The notes: generated by a model not told the origin, from the letters alone. Shown: positions 34,330-44,512, numbered from the stretch's first letter. The stretch is 64,000 nt of DNA from Clostridia bacterium (GCA_030526995.1 JAUNBP010000005.1:1-64000), one strand, 5' to 3'. A program made the numbers and translations.

Positions 34330-35649
34330 ATGGGCAGCTACATCCCATCCACCCCCTCGCAGCGCAGGGAGATGCTTGAAAAGCTCGGAATGTCGTCCTA
34401 TTCGGACCTCTATCGCGACGTTCCGTCCTCGGTGCTTCTAAACCGACCGCTAAACCTACCGCAGGGAAGGTCGGAGCTTGAGGTGCAGAGGCAGATGCAG
34501 CAGCTTGCACAGAAGAATCGGGTCTTTCAAACCGTCCTTCGAGGTGCGGGCGCCTACGACCACTACATCCCCGCCATAGTCAAGACTATTCCCCAAAAGG
34601 AGGAGTTTTTGACCGCTTACACGCCCTATCAGGCGGAGATGAGCCAAGGGATTTTGCAGTCGATATTCGAGTATCAGACGATGATATGCTCGCTTACCGG
34701 CATGGACGTGTCCAATGCCTCGGTCTATGACGGCGCCTCCGCCGCAGCCGAAGCCCTTGCCATGTGCCGTGACCGCAAGCGCACCGTATCCTTAGTCTCG
34801 GCAACCACCCATCCCGACGTTCTAAAGACGATGCAGACCTATTGCTTTGCATCGAACCACGAGCTTATCCTTGTCCCCGAAAAGGACGGAAAGACCGATA
34901 TCGAAGCCCTAAATAAGCTGCTTTCCGATTCGGTGTCCGCCCTCTATATTCAGCAGCCGAACTTCTACGGCATATTTGAGGATTGCAGCGAGCTGTTTGA
35001 AATTGCACACGCAAACGGAACCCTGTGCATAATGGGCTGTAACCCGATTGCCCTTGCCATAATGAAAACGCCCGCCGAGTGCGGAGCCGATATTGCAACG
35101 GGCGAAGGGCAGCCCTTGGGTATGCCCCTGTCCTACGGCGGGCCCTACCTCGGCTTTATGGCTGCAACCTCAAAGCATATGCGAAAGCTGCCCGGAAGAA
35201 TCGTGGGCAAGACCCTTGACAACCAAGGCAACACCGCCTATGTCTTGACCCTGCAGGCCCGTGAGCAGCACATCCGCCGTGAGAAGGCTTCAAGCAACAT
35301 CTGCTCCAATCAGGCGCTCTGTGCGCTGACCGCTGCGGTCTACATGAGCACGATGGGCGAGGCGGGCATGAGGGAGGCTGCCCTGCAGTCGATGTCCAAG
35401 GCGCACTATCTCAAAGAAAAGCTCTGCGCCCTGCCAAACGTAAAGCCCGTATTTGACGCCCCGTTCTTCCATGAGTTCTTGCTTGAAATGCCCAAAAGCC
35501 GAGAGCTTTTGTCAAGGCTTGAAAATGAAGGCATCCTGGGCGGGCTGCCCACAGGCTGCGATAAGATTCTCTGGTGCGCCACCGAAAAGGCGAGCCGTGA
35601 AGCGCTCGACAGGGTCGTTGAAATCTATAAGGAGGTGCTCACCGCATGA
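34330..35649 (+). CDS. gcvPA: Glycine dehydrogenase (decarboxylating) subunit 1
   Basis: Half of the split P protein, 439 aa. YIPSTPSQRREMLEKLG, YTPYQAEMSQGILQSIFEYQ and SLTGMDVSNASVYDGASA are typical of subunit 1, which lacks the PLP lysine. It overlaps gcvPB by 4 bases, fitting an obligate heteromer. Confidence 0.97.
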   Translation: MGSYIPSTPSQRREMLEKLGMSSYSDLYRDVPSSVLLNRPLNLPQGRSELEVQRQMQQLAQKNRVFQTVLRGAGAYDHYIPAIVKTIPQKEEFLTAYTPYQAEMSQGILQSIFEYQTMICSLTGMDVSNASVYDGASAAAEALAMCRDRKRTVSLVSATTHPDVLKTMQTYCFASNHELILVPEKDGKTDIEALNKLLSDSVSALYIQQPNFYGIFEDCSELFEIAHANGTLCIMGCNPIALAIMKTPAECGADIATGEGQPLGMPLSYGGPYLGFMAATSKHMRKLPGRIVGKTLDNQGNTAYVLTLQAREQHIRREKASSNICSNQALCALTAAVYMSTMGEAGMREAALQSMSKAHYLKEKLCALPNVKPVFDAPFFHEFLLEMPKSRELLSRLENEGILGGLPTGCDKILWCATEKASREALDRVVEIYKEVLTA

Positions 35650-37058
35650 AGCTGATATTTGAACACAGCATCCACGGCAAGGCCTGTGACATCCTGCCTT
35701 CGAGCGATGTTCCTGCCGTAGAGCTTCCCGCAAAGTTTGCGAGATCTTCCGCCTTGAACCTGCCCGAGGTTGCCGAAATCGACGTTTCCCGCCACTACAC
35801 CGCCCTCTCCAAGCGGGCGCACGGCGTGAACTGCGGCTTCTATCCGCTCGGCTCCTGCACTATGAAGTACAACCCCCGAATCGACGAGCAGATTGCGGCG
35901 CTTCCGCAATTTACCGAGATTCACCCGCTTGCGCCCCGTGAGTACACCCGAGGCTGCGATGAGGCCATAGCCCTGTGCAAGAGCCTGCTTTGCGAGATTA
36001 CCGGCATGGACGCTATGACCTTGCAGCCTGCAGCCGGCGCACACGGCGAGTTTATGGGGCTTTTGCTTATAAAGTCCTACCATACGGAGCGCAAGGACTT
36101 TCGGCGCACGAAGATAATAGTTCCCGACTCCGCCCACGGAACCAACCCCGCAAGCGCTGCGATGTGCGGCTTTACGACGGTTTCAATTCCCTCCGCCCCC
36201 GACGGCTGCGTGGATATCGAGGCCTTAAAATCTGCCCTCTCGGATGAGGTTGCGGGGCTAATGCTCACCAACCCCAACACCGTGGGACTGTTCGACAAGC
36301 AGATTATCGAGATAACCCGTCTCGTTCATGAGGCGGGAGGCTTGGTCTACTACGACGGTGCAAACCTCAACGCCATCATGGGCGTTGTGCGCCCCGGCGA
36401 CATGGGCTTTGACGTTGTGCACCTAAACCTGCACAAGACCTTTGCCACCCCTCACGGCGGCGGCGGCCCCGGCAGCGGGCCTGTGGGCTGCAAGGCCTTC
36501 CTTGCCCCCTACCTCCCCGATTCCGTGGTGAGAAACCCTGAAACGAAGCTGCAGATTCGCTCGTTCTACGGGAACTTCCTCGTGGTTATCAAGGCTCTGT
36601 GCTACATTTTGACCCTCGGTGCCGAGGGCATTAGGGAGGCGGCTCAAAATGCGGTTTTGAACGCCAACTACCTCATGCACCTGTTAAAGGATAGCTTCAC
36701 CCCCGCCTACGACACGGTTTGTATGCACGAGTTCGTTCTGACCTTGGAGGACTTTAAGCACGAGACCGGTGTAAGTGCGCTCGACGTTGCAAAGACGATG
36801 ATAGATTTTGGCATACACCCGCCGACGATGTACTTCCCGCTGATAGTTCACGAGGCGCTCATGCTCGAGCCCACCGAGACCGAGTCCAAGGAAACCCTCG
36901 AGGAGGCTGCAAAGGTCTTAAAGCGGATTTATGCTATGGCGCATTCCGAGCCCGAAACGCTCAAGTCCGCCCCGCACAATGCCCCGATAGGCAGGCCCGA
37001 CGAGGTATTGGCAGCAAGGCAGCCCGTGCTTAAATACGGCTTTGAAAATGACCGATAG
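35646..37058 (+). CDS. gcvPB: Glycine dehydrogenase (decarboxylating) subunit 2
   Basis: PLP-bearing half of the P protein, 470 aa, which decarboxylates glycine and loads the methylamine onto GcvH. The PLP Lys is in HLNLHKTFATPHGGGGPG (about residue 264); YPLGSCTMKYNP and DSAHGTNPASAAMCGF are further signatures. Its last codons overlap lplA by 11 bases. Confidence 0.97.
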   Translation: MKLIFEHSIHGKACDILPSSDVPAVELPAKFARSSALNLPEVAEIDVSRHYTALSKRAHGVNCGFYPLGSCTMKYNPRIDEQIAALPQFTEIHPLAPREYTRGCDEAIALCKSLLCEITGMDAMTLQPAAGAHGEFMGLLLIKSYHTERKDFRRTKIIVPDSAHGTNPASAAMCGFTTVSIPSAPDGCVDIEALKSALSDEVAGLMLTNPNTVGLFDKQIIEITRLVHEAGGLVYYDGANLNAIMGVVRPGDMGFDVVHLNLHKTFATPHGGGGPGSGPVGCKAFLAPYLPDSVVRNPETKLQIRSFYGNFLVVIKALCYILTLGAEGIREAAQNAVLNANYLMHLLKDSFTPAYDTVCMHEFVLTLEDFKHETGVSALDVAKTMIDFGIHPPTMYFPLIVHEALMLEPTETESKETLEEAAKVLKRIYAMAHSEPETLKSAPHNAPIGRPDEVLAARQPVLKYGFENDR

Positions 37059-38013
37059 GCTTGTTTGCTGCATCTCGGGCGGGCTCAAGCCCTACTACAA
37101 TCAGGGCTTGGAAAAGCACCTGCTGACCTCGGTGGGGGAAAGCACCAACCTGCTCTACCTGTGGCAGAACGACCGCACCGTCGTTATAGGCAAGAACCAG
37201 TGCGCAAGGCAGGAATGCAACGTTGAAAAGCTCCTGTCCCGCGGCGGCTTCTTGGCCCGAAGGCTATCCGGCGGCGGTGCAGTCTATCACGATAAGGGGA
37301 ACTTGAATTACACCTTTATCTCAAGGGAGGAAAACTTTGACATTCAAAGGAACGTTAGGATTGTCCTCAACGCCGTTAAAGCCTTTGGAATAAGGGCGGA
37401 GGCAAGCGGGCGCAATGATTTGACCGCAGACGGAAAAAAGTTTTCGGGCACGGCCTATTACCTGACACGGGAGGGCTGTATGCACCACGGCACGCTCTTG
37501 ATAGACGGCGACCTTGAGCTTATGGGCAGCTATCTAAACGTTCCCGAGGAAAAGCTGCAAAAGCACGCCGTAGCCTCGGTGCGCTCAAGGGTGGTAAACC
37601 TAAAAACCCTCTGCCCCAAGCTCAGCGTTGAGGCGATATCTAAAGGGCTTATCGAGGCGTTTTGCGCCGAATACGGGCTTGACTGCGAGATGATAAGCCC
37701 GCCCGAACGGGTGGAAGAGGAAGGCTTTTTCAGCGATTATAGCTGGATATACGGGGAGGACTTTGTCCCCTCCCTCTCGTTGAAAAAGCGGCTTTCATTC
37801 GGGAACGTGACCCTGCTTCTCCGTTCAAAGGACGGAATTATAACCGACGCCGCCTTCCACACCGATGCGATGGATGACCCGCCCCTTAGGCAGGCCGCAA
37901 AAGGGCTTAGGGGCAAGCGGCTGATGCAGCCCGATATGCTGACTGCGTTTGGGCAGACCCCCGAGGAAGCGGAGGTTTCAAATTGGCTTAAAGGAGAATT
38001 TACCGATGTATGA
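37048..38013 (+). CDS. lplA: Lipoate-protein ligase
   Basis: Activates lipoate and attaches it to carrier proteins, here presumably GcvH, the only lipoyl acceptor in view. The 321-aa protein shows ARRLSGGGAVYHDKGNLNYT and GRNDLTADGKKFSGTAY with the catalytic Lys, plus a C-terminal accessory domain. ATG 37048 lies inside the gcvPB end; the upstream in-frame TTG at 37042 is less likely. Confidence 0.95.
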   Translation: MTDRLVCCISGGLKPYYNQGLEKHLLTSVGESTNLLYLWQNDRTVVIGKNQCARQECNVEKLLSRGGFLARRLSGGGAVYHDKGNLNYTFISREENFDIQRNVRIVLNAVKAFGIRAEASGRNDLTADGKKFSGTAYYLTREGCMHHGTLLIDGDLELMGSYLNVPEEKLQKHAVASVRSRVVNLKTLCPKLSVEAISKGLIEAFCAEYGLDCEMISPPERVEEEGFFSDYSWIYGEDFVPSLSLKKRLSFGNVTLLLRSKDGIITDAAFHTDAMDDPPLRQAAKGLRGKRLMQPDMLTAFGQTPEEAEVSNWLKGEFTDV

Positions 38014-39385
38014 TTTGATAGTTATAGGCGGCGGGCCCGCAGGCTATGTGGGCGCAATCAAGGCGGCGCAGGACGGGCTTGTAACCGCCCTGTTCGAGAT
38101 GGACGCCTTGGGCGGCACCTGCCTAAACCGAGGCTGCATACCCACAAAGGCGCTCTTGCACTATGCGGAGCTGTACGCCTCGATAGGGCGATTTAGTGAA
38201 TACGGAATCACGGTTGAAAACGCCTCCTTCGACTTTTCCAAGATGCACGAGAAGAAGGCGCAGACCGTAGCTTCGCTTCGCAGCGGAATAGAACAGCTTT
38301 TGAAGGCTAACAAGGTGACCGTGATAAGAGGCAGGGCAGAGCTTAAAGATGCGCATACGGTTTGCTGCAACGGAGAGGTCTATGAGGCGAAAAACATCCT
38401 GCTTGCAAGCGGCTCAACTCCCGCCATACCCCCGATAGAGGGTGCGGAATATGCGCTTACCAGCGATGACCTTTTGGAAAGGTCCGACCGCTTTTACCCT
38501 CGGCTTGCAATAGTCGGCGGGGGCGTGATAGGCGTTGAGATGGCGCAGGTCTACCGTGCCTTGGGCAGCGAAGTTTCGGTGTTTGAGGCGATGGACAGGC
38601 TCCTTCCGATGATGGATAGGGAGCTGTCGCAGAGCCTGAACATGGTATTAAAGAAGCGGGGCGTTTTGATTCACCCCGCAGCAAGGGTTCAAAGGATAGT
38701 GAAAAACGGCGACTTCCTCACACTTTTTTACAGCGAAAAGGGCAGGGATGAGTCCATAGAAGCCGACGGCGTTTTGATATGCACGGGCCGCAGACCCAAT
38801 ACGGCGGGGCTGTTTGCAGACGGCTTAAATATCGAGTTTAACGGCAGGGCGGTGGCGGTGGACTCAAAGTATCAGACCTCAATTAGAAACGTCTACGCCG
38901 TGGGCGATATCAACGGCATAATGCCGCTTGCCCATGCAGCCGAGGCTCAGGCTTTGGCCGCCGTTGCCTATATGCAAGGCAAGGCGCCTGCGATAGATCC
39001 CGCACTCGTCCCCTCCTGCGTCTACACCGACCCCGAGATTGCGTCGGTGGGCATGACCGCAGACGAGGCGAAGGCTGCCCAAATCCCGATAAGAAGCGGG
39101 AAGTACGTTATGGGCAGCAACGCCAAAACGCTGATAGAGGGCAGGGAGCGCAGCTTTATCAAGCTCATATTCCATGCCGACAGCGATAAGCTGCTTGGCG
39201 CACAGCTCTGCTGCGCCCACGCAACCGACCTTATCTCCGAGCTGACGCTTGCGATAGCCAACGGGCTTACGAGCGCCGAGCTTTTGAAGGGGCTCAGGCC
39301 GCACCCGACCTTTGTCGAGGGTATCACCGAGGCGATTGAAGCATCGCACGGACAAAATATACACAGTATGCCTACAAGGCGATAA
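38006..39385 (+). CDS. lpdA: Dihydrolipoyl dehydrogenase (L protein)
   Basis: FAD disulfide oxidoreductase that reoxidises GcvH dihydrolipoate with NAD. The 459-aa protein begins [17 protein letters not shown]; the redox pair is C39/C44 in [13 protein letters not shown], and HPHPTF-like [10 protein letters not shown] near the end supplies the base His. No extra lipoyl domain is fused. ATG 38006 overlaps the lplA stop, after AAGGAG. Confidence 0.96.
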   Translation: MYDLIVIGGGPAGYVGAIKAAQDGLVTALFEMDALGGTCLNRGCIPTKALLHYAELYASIGRFSEYGITVENASFDFSKMHEKKAQTVASLRSGIEQLLKANKVTVIRGRAELKDAHTVCCNGEVYEAKNILLASGSTPAIPPIEGAEYALTSDDLLERSDRFYPRLAIVGGGVIGVEMAQVYRALGSEVSVFEAMDRLLPMMDRELSQSLNMVLKKRGVLIHPAARVQRIVKNGDFLTLFYSEKGRDESIEADGVLICTGRRPNTAGLFADGLNIEFNGRAVAVDSKYQTSIRNVYAVGDINGIMPLAHAAEAQALAAVAYMQGKAPAIDPALVPSCVYTDPEIASVGMTADEAKAAQIPIRSGKYVMGSNAKTLIEGRERSFIKLIFHADSDKLLGAQLCCAHATDLISELTLAIANGLTSAELLKGLRPHPTFVEGITEAIEASHGQNIHSMPTRR

Positions 39386-39399
39386 AAAAAGGAGGAACC

Positions 39400-40596
39400 A
39401 TGGCAATTTTAGATTTGATTGAAAGAGAACGGGAACGGCAAAACGACGGTTTGGAGCTAATTGCATCCGAGAACTTCGTATCCAAGGACGTTCTTAAGGC
39501 AGTAGGGAGCGTACTTACCAACAAGTATGCCGAGGGCTATCCCGCAGCCCGCTACTACGGTGGCTGCGAGGTGGTGGACGAGGTGGAGAGCGAAGCCATC
39601 CGCCTTGCAAAGGAGCTGTTCGGCGCCGAACACGCCAACGTTCAGCCGCACAGCGGTTCGACGGCCAACATGGCGGCGTATTTTGCGCTGCTCCAGCCCG
39701 GCGACACGGTTTTGGCAATGGACCTTAACAACGGCGGGCACCTGACCCACGGGGCAAAGGTTTCGTTCTCGGGCAAGATGTACAACTTCGTTCACTACGG
39801 CGTGGACGAGAACGGCTACATCGACTATGACGACGTTCTAAGCAAGGCAAGGGAGTTCTCGCCCAAGGCGATCGTAGCAGGCGCCTCGGCTTATTCCCGC
39901 ATAATCGACTTTGCAAAGTTCCGCGAGATAGCCGATGAGGTGGGAGCCTATTTCATCGTCGATATGGCGCACATTGCGGGCCTTGTGGCAGCGGGCGAAC
40001 ACCCCTCCCCCGTCCCCTATGCAGACGTTGTAACCTCGACCACGCATAAGACGCTGAGAGGCCCTCGTGGCGGTCTCATCCTCTGCAAGGAAGCCTATAA
40101 AAAGGCGATTGACCGCGCGGTATTCCCCCAGATTCAGGGCGGGCCGCTCGAACACGTGATTGCGGGCAAGGGCGTGTGCTTTGAGGAGGCTCTGCGCCCC
40201 GAGTTTAAGGAGTATGCCAAGCAGATTCGCAAAAATGCCAAGGCCATGGTAGACGCCTTGATCGAGCGGGGCTGCAAGATAGTCAGCGGCGGAACCGATA
40301 ACCACGTGTTCCTGCTCGACGTTATGTCCTCCTTCGGCGTGACCGGTCTCGATGCCCAGCAAAAGCTCGTTGAGCGCAAGATTACGACGAACAAGAACAT
40401 GATTCCGAACGACACCCAAAAGCCCAAGTACGCAAGCGGCATCCGCCTCGGCACCGCCGCAATTACTACCCGAGGGCTTATGGAGGAGGACTGCGTGGAG
40501 ATTGCAAACATCCTCTGCGATATCCTCTCCGATAAGGCGGACGAAAGCATCGACGCCCGCATTGCAAAAGTTGTTGCAAAGCAGACCACGGTTTGA
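39400..40596 (+). CDS. glyA: Serine hydroxymethyltransferase
   Basis: Interconverts glycine and serine with tetrahydrofolate. The 398-aa protein has the PLP Lys in [14 protein letters not shown], and [13 protein letters not shown] and [11 protein letters not shown] near the start. AAAGGAGG precedes the ATG, 14 bases after lpdA. As the last gene of the glycine operon it can use the methylene-THF made by GcvT to turn surplus glycine into serine. Confidence 0.97.
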   Translation: MAILDLIERERERQNDGLELIASENFVSKDVLKAVGSVLTNKYAEGYPAARYYGGCEVVDEVESEAIRLAKELFGAEHANVQPHSGSTANMAAYFALLQPGDTVLAMDLNNGGHLTHGAKVSFSGKMYNFVHYGVDENGYIDYDDVLSKAREFSPKAIVAGASAYSRIIDFAKFREIADEVGAYFIVDMAHIAGLVAAGEHPSPVPYADVVTSTTHKTLRGPRGGLILCKEAYKKAIDRAVFPQIQGGPLEHVIAGKGVCFEEALRPEFKEYAKQIRKNAKAMVDALIERGCKIVSGGTDNHVFLLDVMSSFGVTGLDAQQKLVERKITTNKNMIPNDTQKPKYASGIRLGTAAITTRGLMEEDCVEIANILCDILSDKADESIDARIAKVVAKQTTV

Positions 40597-40601
40597 TTTA
40601 A

Positions 40602-40651
40602 CGGGCGGATGATATCACGGGCGGCGGGCGGATGATATCACGCCCCTACGG
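40602..40651 (+). repeat. Two adjacent diverged REP-like copies
   Basis: CGGGCGGATGATATCACGGG (from 40602) and CGGGCGGATGATATCACGCC (40625, continuing CCTACGG). Both carry ATCAC in place of ATCCG in the right arm, so the pair probably arose by local duplication of one mutated copy. It fills the gap between glyA and the deaminase gene. Confidence 0.75.
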
Positions 40652-40673
40652 AAAACAGGGCGTGAGGTTTTTT

Positions 40674-41093
40674 ATGGAGCGAATAAGCAAGCAGAATTAT
40701 TATCTTCAGATAGCGGCCGAGGTTGCAAAGCGGTCCACCTGCCTTAGAAGGCAGTACGGGGCTGTAATCGTCAAAAACGACGAGATAGTAGCCACCGGCT
40801 ACAACGGGGCGCCGAGGGGCGACGCCAACTGCTGCGACGTTGGACGCTGCTGGCGGGAGCTTAACAACATCCCGCACGGCGAGCAGTACGAAAAATGCGT
40901 TGCCGTCCATGCCGAGTGCAATGCGATAATCAGCGCAAGCCGCAACGAGATGCTCGGAAGCTCCATATACCTCTTCGGCTGGGAGAACGGGCAGGCCATG
41001 GACGGGCCCAAGCCCTGCGAGATATGCAAGCGCATGATTAAAAATGCGGGCATCTCCATGGTGTATTCAAACCGAGGAGGTGAGCTGGTGTGA
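40674..41093 (+). CDS. dCMP/cytidine deaminase family protein
   Basis: Zinc deaminase of 139 aa, most like ComEB-type dCMP deaminases that make dUMP for dTMP synthesis. HAECNAI supplies the zinc His and catalytic Glu and PCEICKRM the two zinc Cys; YNGAPRGDANC and KRSTCLRRQYGAVIV are typical. I start at ATG 40674 with GAGG upstream; the longer in-frame ATG lies in the repeat. Its stop overlaps the next gene (GTGA). Confidence 0.92.
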   Translation: MERISKQNYYLQIAAEVAKRSTCLRRQYGAVIVKNDEIVATGYNGAPRGDANCCDVGRCWRELNNIPHGEQYEKCVAVHAECNAIISASRNEMLGSSIYLFGWENGQAMDGPKPCEICKRMIKNAGISMVYSNRGGELV

Positions 41094-41851
41094 ACCTTAC
41101 CAAGGTTGGCGAGGGCAAGGTAGTTCTGATTGCCGGCGGAGGCAGGGTCTACACCGACCTTGCCGCAAGGTTTACCCGCTCCGAAAAGGGCTTGATTGAG
41201 CTTTTGGCTTCCGAACAGGACGCAAGGCTCATCCGTGCGATAATTGACAAGGGGCATCTTGCAGCCACCGAGTTCGACTACTTTCTGTTCGGCGTTGAGG
41301 GCTATTCCCGTGTGACCGAGGCGCAGCTGGTAAGAAAGCGCCTTGCAAGCTATCTTATAAAGAGCGGGCGCATACAAAAAAAGGGCAGGCGTTCCTTCGA
41401 CGTCGTCTTGCCCGAGGGAATTGCGGAACATACCTGCCGCTGCAAGCTCAATAACGGCACCGAGCTTGAAATATCGGGCTATGATATTTTAACGCTCACC
41501 GAACAATGGTACAACAGCGGCGTTGAAAAGGGGCTTTTGGAGGAGGATCTTCGCTATCTAAAGCCCGAGGCTACCGAGTTTAAGGCGCTTATAGGCATGA
41601 ACGCCCACGCCCTTTTGGACTGGTTTAAGATACGCTGCTGCCAAAACGCCCAAGCCGAGATTAGGGATATGGCGTGGAAGATGCTGAGACTTTGCAAGCA
41701 GGCAGCCCCCGACCTGTTCTATCAGGCGGGCCCCTCCTGCGTCTCCTTGGGCTACTGCCCCGAAAACGATTTTCAAAACAAGAACTGCCATGTCATTCGC
41801 AAGGACAGGGCCCTTGAAATACTAAAGCAATATAAAAACGAGGAGCCGTAG
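41090..41851 (+). CDS. Divergent ThyX-like (flavin-dependent thymidylate synthase) protein
   Basis: A 253-aa protein starting with GTG after GAGGAGG. FDYFLFGVEGYSRVTEAQLV and RKRLASYLIKSGR line up with the ThyX block in which RHRx7S binds FAD and dUMP, but the central His is Lys here. The C-terminal NAHALLDWFKIRCCQNAQAE and EIRDMAWKML also resemble ThyX. It is translationally coupled to a dCMP deaminase, whose product dUMP is the ThyX substrate, so dTMP synthesis is a reasonable guess. The altered motif leaves activity uncertain. Confidence 0.6.
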   Translation: MNLTKVGEGKVVLIAGGGRVYTDLAARFTRSEKGLIELLASEQDARLIRAIIDKGHLAATEFDYFLFGVEGYSRVTEAQLVRKRLASYLIKSGRIQKKGRRSFDVVLPEGIAEHTCRCKLNNGTELEISGYDILTLTEQWYNSGVEKGLLEEDLRYLKPEATEFKALIGMNAHALLDWFKIRCCQNAQAEIRDMAWKMLRLCKQAAPDLFYQAGPSCVSLGYCPENDFQNKNCHVIRKDRALEILKQYKNEEP

Positions 41852-41859
41852 CGCCTAAG

Positions 41860-42456
41860 CTATGCCTCCCCGTCCTCTGTAACGCTCATGTCTATGTGCA
41901 GCTGCCCGTAGTTATCGGAGCTTACCTTGCAATATGCGACAAAGCAATAGCTGCCCCACTGCCATTTGTAGGTCTCACCGTCCTCCAAATGGCTCTCTAT
42001 TTGCCCGATTATCGTTGAGGTCTGCCGCACGGAGCCGCCGTTTGTAGCGGCAAGCAGCCCATACAGCGCATCGAGAACCGTTCTCACCCTGTTTATGCCA
42101 AGCTCGTACCGCTCCCGAACGCTTTGCAAAATAACCGAATCTTCCTCGTTGGACAGGGCATCGAGGTAGAGCCCCGCTTCAAAGCTGAGCCCCGTCACCG
42201 CATTGCCCTCCTCGTACACGGACAGGCTCGCCCACTCCTCGCCGTTTTCATCGTAGAGCAGCCCGTTCTCCCATTGCATACCCGTGCGGGCAAGCTCGGT
42301 TTCTATCGTTGAAGCACTAAAGGCACTCGCAGCCCCGCCCCCGTCTCGGCTGCCGTCTGCCATGAGCCTTATGCCGATGAAGGTAGCAAGCAGCATTATC
42401 GCAACGAACGTGGTTATCCGCAGCAGTCTCTTGTACCTGTTCGCCCGCTTTGCCAT
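41860..42456 (-). CDS. Membrane-anchored protein of unknown function
   Basis: A 198-aa protein with a basic N-terminus and one membrane helix (ITTFVAIMLLATFIGIRLMA, residues 14-33), then a soluble outer domain of about 160 residues with GLLYDENGEEWASLSVYEEG and KWQWGSYCFVAYCKV. I do not recognise the family. It is the last gene of the minus-strand run, seven bases after the acyltransferase gene, and converges on the ThyX-like gene. Confidence 0.65.
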   Translation of the reverse strand: MAKRANRYKRLLRITTFVAIMLLATFIGIRLMADGSRDGGGAASAFSASTIETELARTGMQWENGLLYDENGEEWASLSVYEEGNAVTGLSFEAGLYLDALSNEEDSVILQSVRERYELGINRVRTVLDALYGLLAATNGGSVRQTSTIIGQIESHLEDGETYKWQWGSYCFVAYCKVSSDNYGQLHIDMSVTEDGEA

Positions 42457-42463
42457 GCTAAAT

Positions 42464-43489
42464 TTATACGAGCCAGTCCCTGACTATCGGAACCCCTTTT
42501 AGTATGTAGGTGAACCCGTAGGTCAGCGCAAAGCAGAGAATTGCAACCAACGGGATTGCGGCTATCGGCGCAAACATCGTACCCGAAATCCCTATCATCG
42601 CCGCCGCCTTTATAAAGAAGAGGCTTGAAACATAGGAGCCGTAGGAGCACTGTGAAATCTTTTTTGCAACCTCTTCGCCCCTGTCCGAAACCTTGAGCTT
42701 GTCCAAAACGGTGCAGAGCAGCACGTAGACGCCGAGCCCGTAGAGGACGAAGTTTGCGGGGCATTGGTCAAACGCAATCTTGAACAGCCCGTAGCCGTCG
42801 AATAAGCCGCCCACGGTTCCCGCAAGCGAGAACGCCAACGCCAAGGCTGCCAAGGCGTAAATGATGCTCCTATAGAGCCGCTTTATCGGGTTTGCCTTGA
42901 AATAGTAGCCCGCAACGAGCATACCCGAATAGCCCATAAAGAGCGAAAAGTCCGTGAACGAAAGCAGGTATTTTGCCCTGTAAATCACGGGCAGCTCCGC
43001 TAACATCGGAATCAGCGACGCAGTGACAAAGGACACCGCCATGAAGTATAGGGATATCTTTTTGTTTGCCGCTATCATTCGCAGCACCGGAATGAACACG
43101 TACAGGCAGGCAAGCTGTAGCACGTAGCGCATATGCGGCAGCACCGTGTAGGCGGTTTTTAGAAACTGTAAGGGATGAAACTGCGCCTTATTTATAATGT
43201 ACAGTGCCGATGTGTAGGCAACCGTCCACAGAAGGCCCGAAACGACTATCTTTATAAGGCCCAGCCAATGCTTTTTGAACGTGAATTCCCGCTCGGGGTC
43301 CAAAAACTTTGCCCCTAAGAGAAACAGAACAAGCGGCAGGCAAAAGCTCCCTATCGCCATGTACACCGTTGCCGCCCCGTCAATCACCCCGCCAGAAGTC
43401 GTCGTCCTCCAAGCTATTGCACTCAGGAAATAGCCGAAAATTGCTATCGGCATCATGATGTCAAACCCAACTTCGCGTCTCTTTTCCAT
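42464..43489 (-). CDS. Acyltransferase-3 family membrane protein
   Basis: A 341-aa protein with about ten membrane helices arranged as in acyltransferase-3 (OafA/WecH-like) enzymes that O-acylate surface sugars. REVGFDIMMPIAIFGYFLSA at the start replaces the usual R..D.lr..a....v..H block: the conserved His is not seen, so the enzymatic role is uncertain. It could also be a non-catalytic member. Co-directional with trpS. Confidence 0.6.
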   Translation of the reverse strand: MEKRREVGFDIMMPIAIFGYFLSAIAWRTTTSGGVIDGAATVYMAIGSFCLPLVLFLLGAKFLDPEREFTFKKHWLGLIKIVVSGLLWTVAYTSALYIINKAQFHPLQFLKTAYTVLPHMRYVLQLACLYVFIPVLRMIAANKKISLYFMAVSFVTASLIPMLAELPVIYRAKYLLSFTDFSLFMGYSGMLVAGYYFKANPIKRLYRSIIYALAALALAFSLAGTVGGLFDGYGLFKIAFDQCPANFVLYGLGVYVLLCTVLDKLKVSDRGEEVAKKISQCSYGSYVSSLFFIKAAAMIGISGTMFAPIAAIPLVAILCFALTYGFTYILKGVPIVRDWLV

Positions 43490-43513
43490 TTCTGTTCTCC
43501 CCGTATTTATTTT

Positions 43514-44512
43514 TTATTTGCTGTCAAATCCAACCTTGTGATAGACCTTGCCCATCGTTTTCCTCGCTATCGCCCTCGCCTTTTCGGCGCCGTCTTCGGC
43601 TATCCTTAAAAGTGCCTTTCTGTCGGCAACAAGCTCGTTGTACCTCTGCCTTATCGGGGACAGCACCTCGATTACGGCCTCGGCTACCGCCTGCTTTAAC
43701 TCCCCGTAGCCAAGGTTTTCAAACCGCTTGACGCACGCCTCCATAGGAAGATTTTTCATGACCGAATAGATTTCCAAAAGGTTTGCAACGCCCGCCCTCG
43801 TTTCGGGCTCGTAGGCTATTACGCTTTCGCAGTCGGTGACCGCCCTTTTAATCTTTCGCATTATGGCGTCCGGCTCATCCAAGATGTTTATATAGGCGTT
43901 TGGATTGGAGTCGGACTTGCTCATCTTCTTCTCCGGCTCCTGCAGGCTCCTAATCCTTGCGCCCGTCTTGGGAATGTAGGGCTCGGGTAGCACAAAGGTG
44001 TCGCCGTAGGCGTTGTTAAACCTTACGCAGAGATCCCTTGCAAGCTCCAAGTGCTGCTTTTGATCTATGCCCACGGGAACCAAGTCGGCACGGTACAATA
44101 AAATGTCCGCAGCCATCAAAACGGGATAGGTCAAAAGTCCGGCGTTTATATTGTCCTCGTGGCGGGCGCTCTTGTCCTTGAACTGGGTCATGCGCTGAAG
44201 CTCACCGATGTAGGTCTTGCAGCATAGCACCCAATTGAGCATTGCGTGTTCGGGGACGTGGGACTGGATGTAGAGTATGGACCTGTCGGGATCGACGCCG
44301 CAGGCGAGCAAGAGCGCAAGCGTGTCCAAGCTCCGCTTTCTCAGCACCGAGGCGTCCTGCTTTACGGTGATTGCGTGCATATCGACGACGCAGTATATGC
44401 AGTCGTACCCGTCCTGCAATTCAATCCAATTTCTGAGCGCACCGATGTAGTTGCCTATCGTGATGTCCCCTGAGGGCTGTATGCCCGAAAATATGCGCTT
44501 TTTTGACTCCAT
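43514..44512 (-). CDS. trpS: Tryptophanyl-tRNA synthetase
   Basis: Class I synthetase charging tRNA-Trp, 332 aa. SGIQPSGDITIGNYIGAL holds the HIGH-equivalent motif and EKKMSKSDSN the KMSKS loop. GGGAGG precedes the ATG. It lies just downstream of the RNase P RNA on the same strand; no Trp T-box was seen. Confidence 0.97.
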   Translation of the reverse strand: MESKKRIFSGIQPSGDITIGNYIGALRNWIELQDGYDCIYCVVDMHAITVKQDASVLRKRSLDTLALLLACGVDPDRSILYIQSHVPEHAMLNWVLCCKTYIGELQRMTQFKDKSARHEDNINAGLLTYPVLMAADILLYRADLVPVGIDQKQHLELARDLCVRFNNAYGDTFVLPEPYIPKTGARIRSLQEPEKKMSKSDSNPNAYINILDEPDAIMRKIKRAVTDCESVIAYEPETRAGVANLLEIYSVMKNLPMEACVKRFENLGYGELKQAVAEAVIEVLSPIRQRYNELVADRKALLRIAEDGAEKARAIARKTMGKVYHKVGFDSK

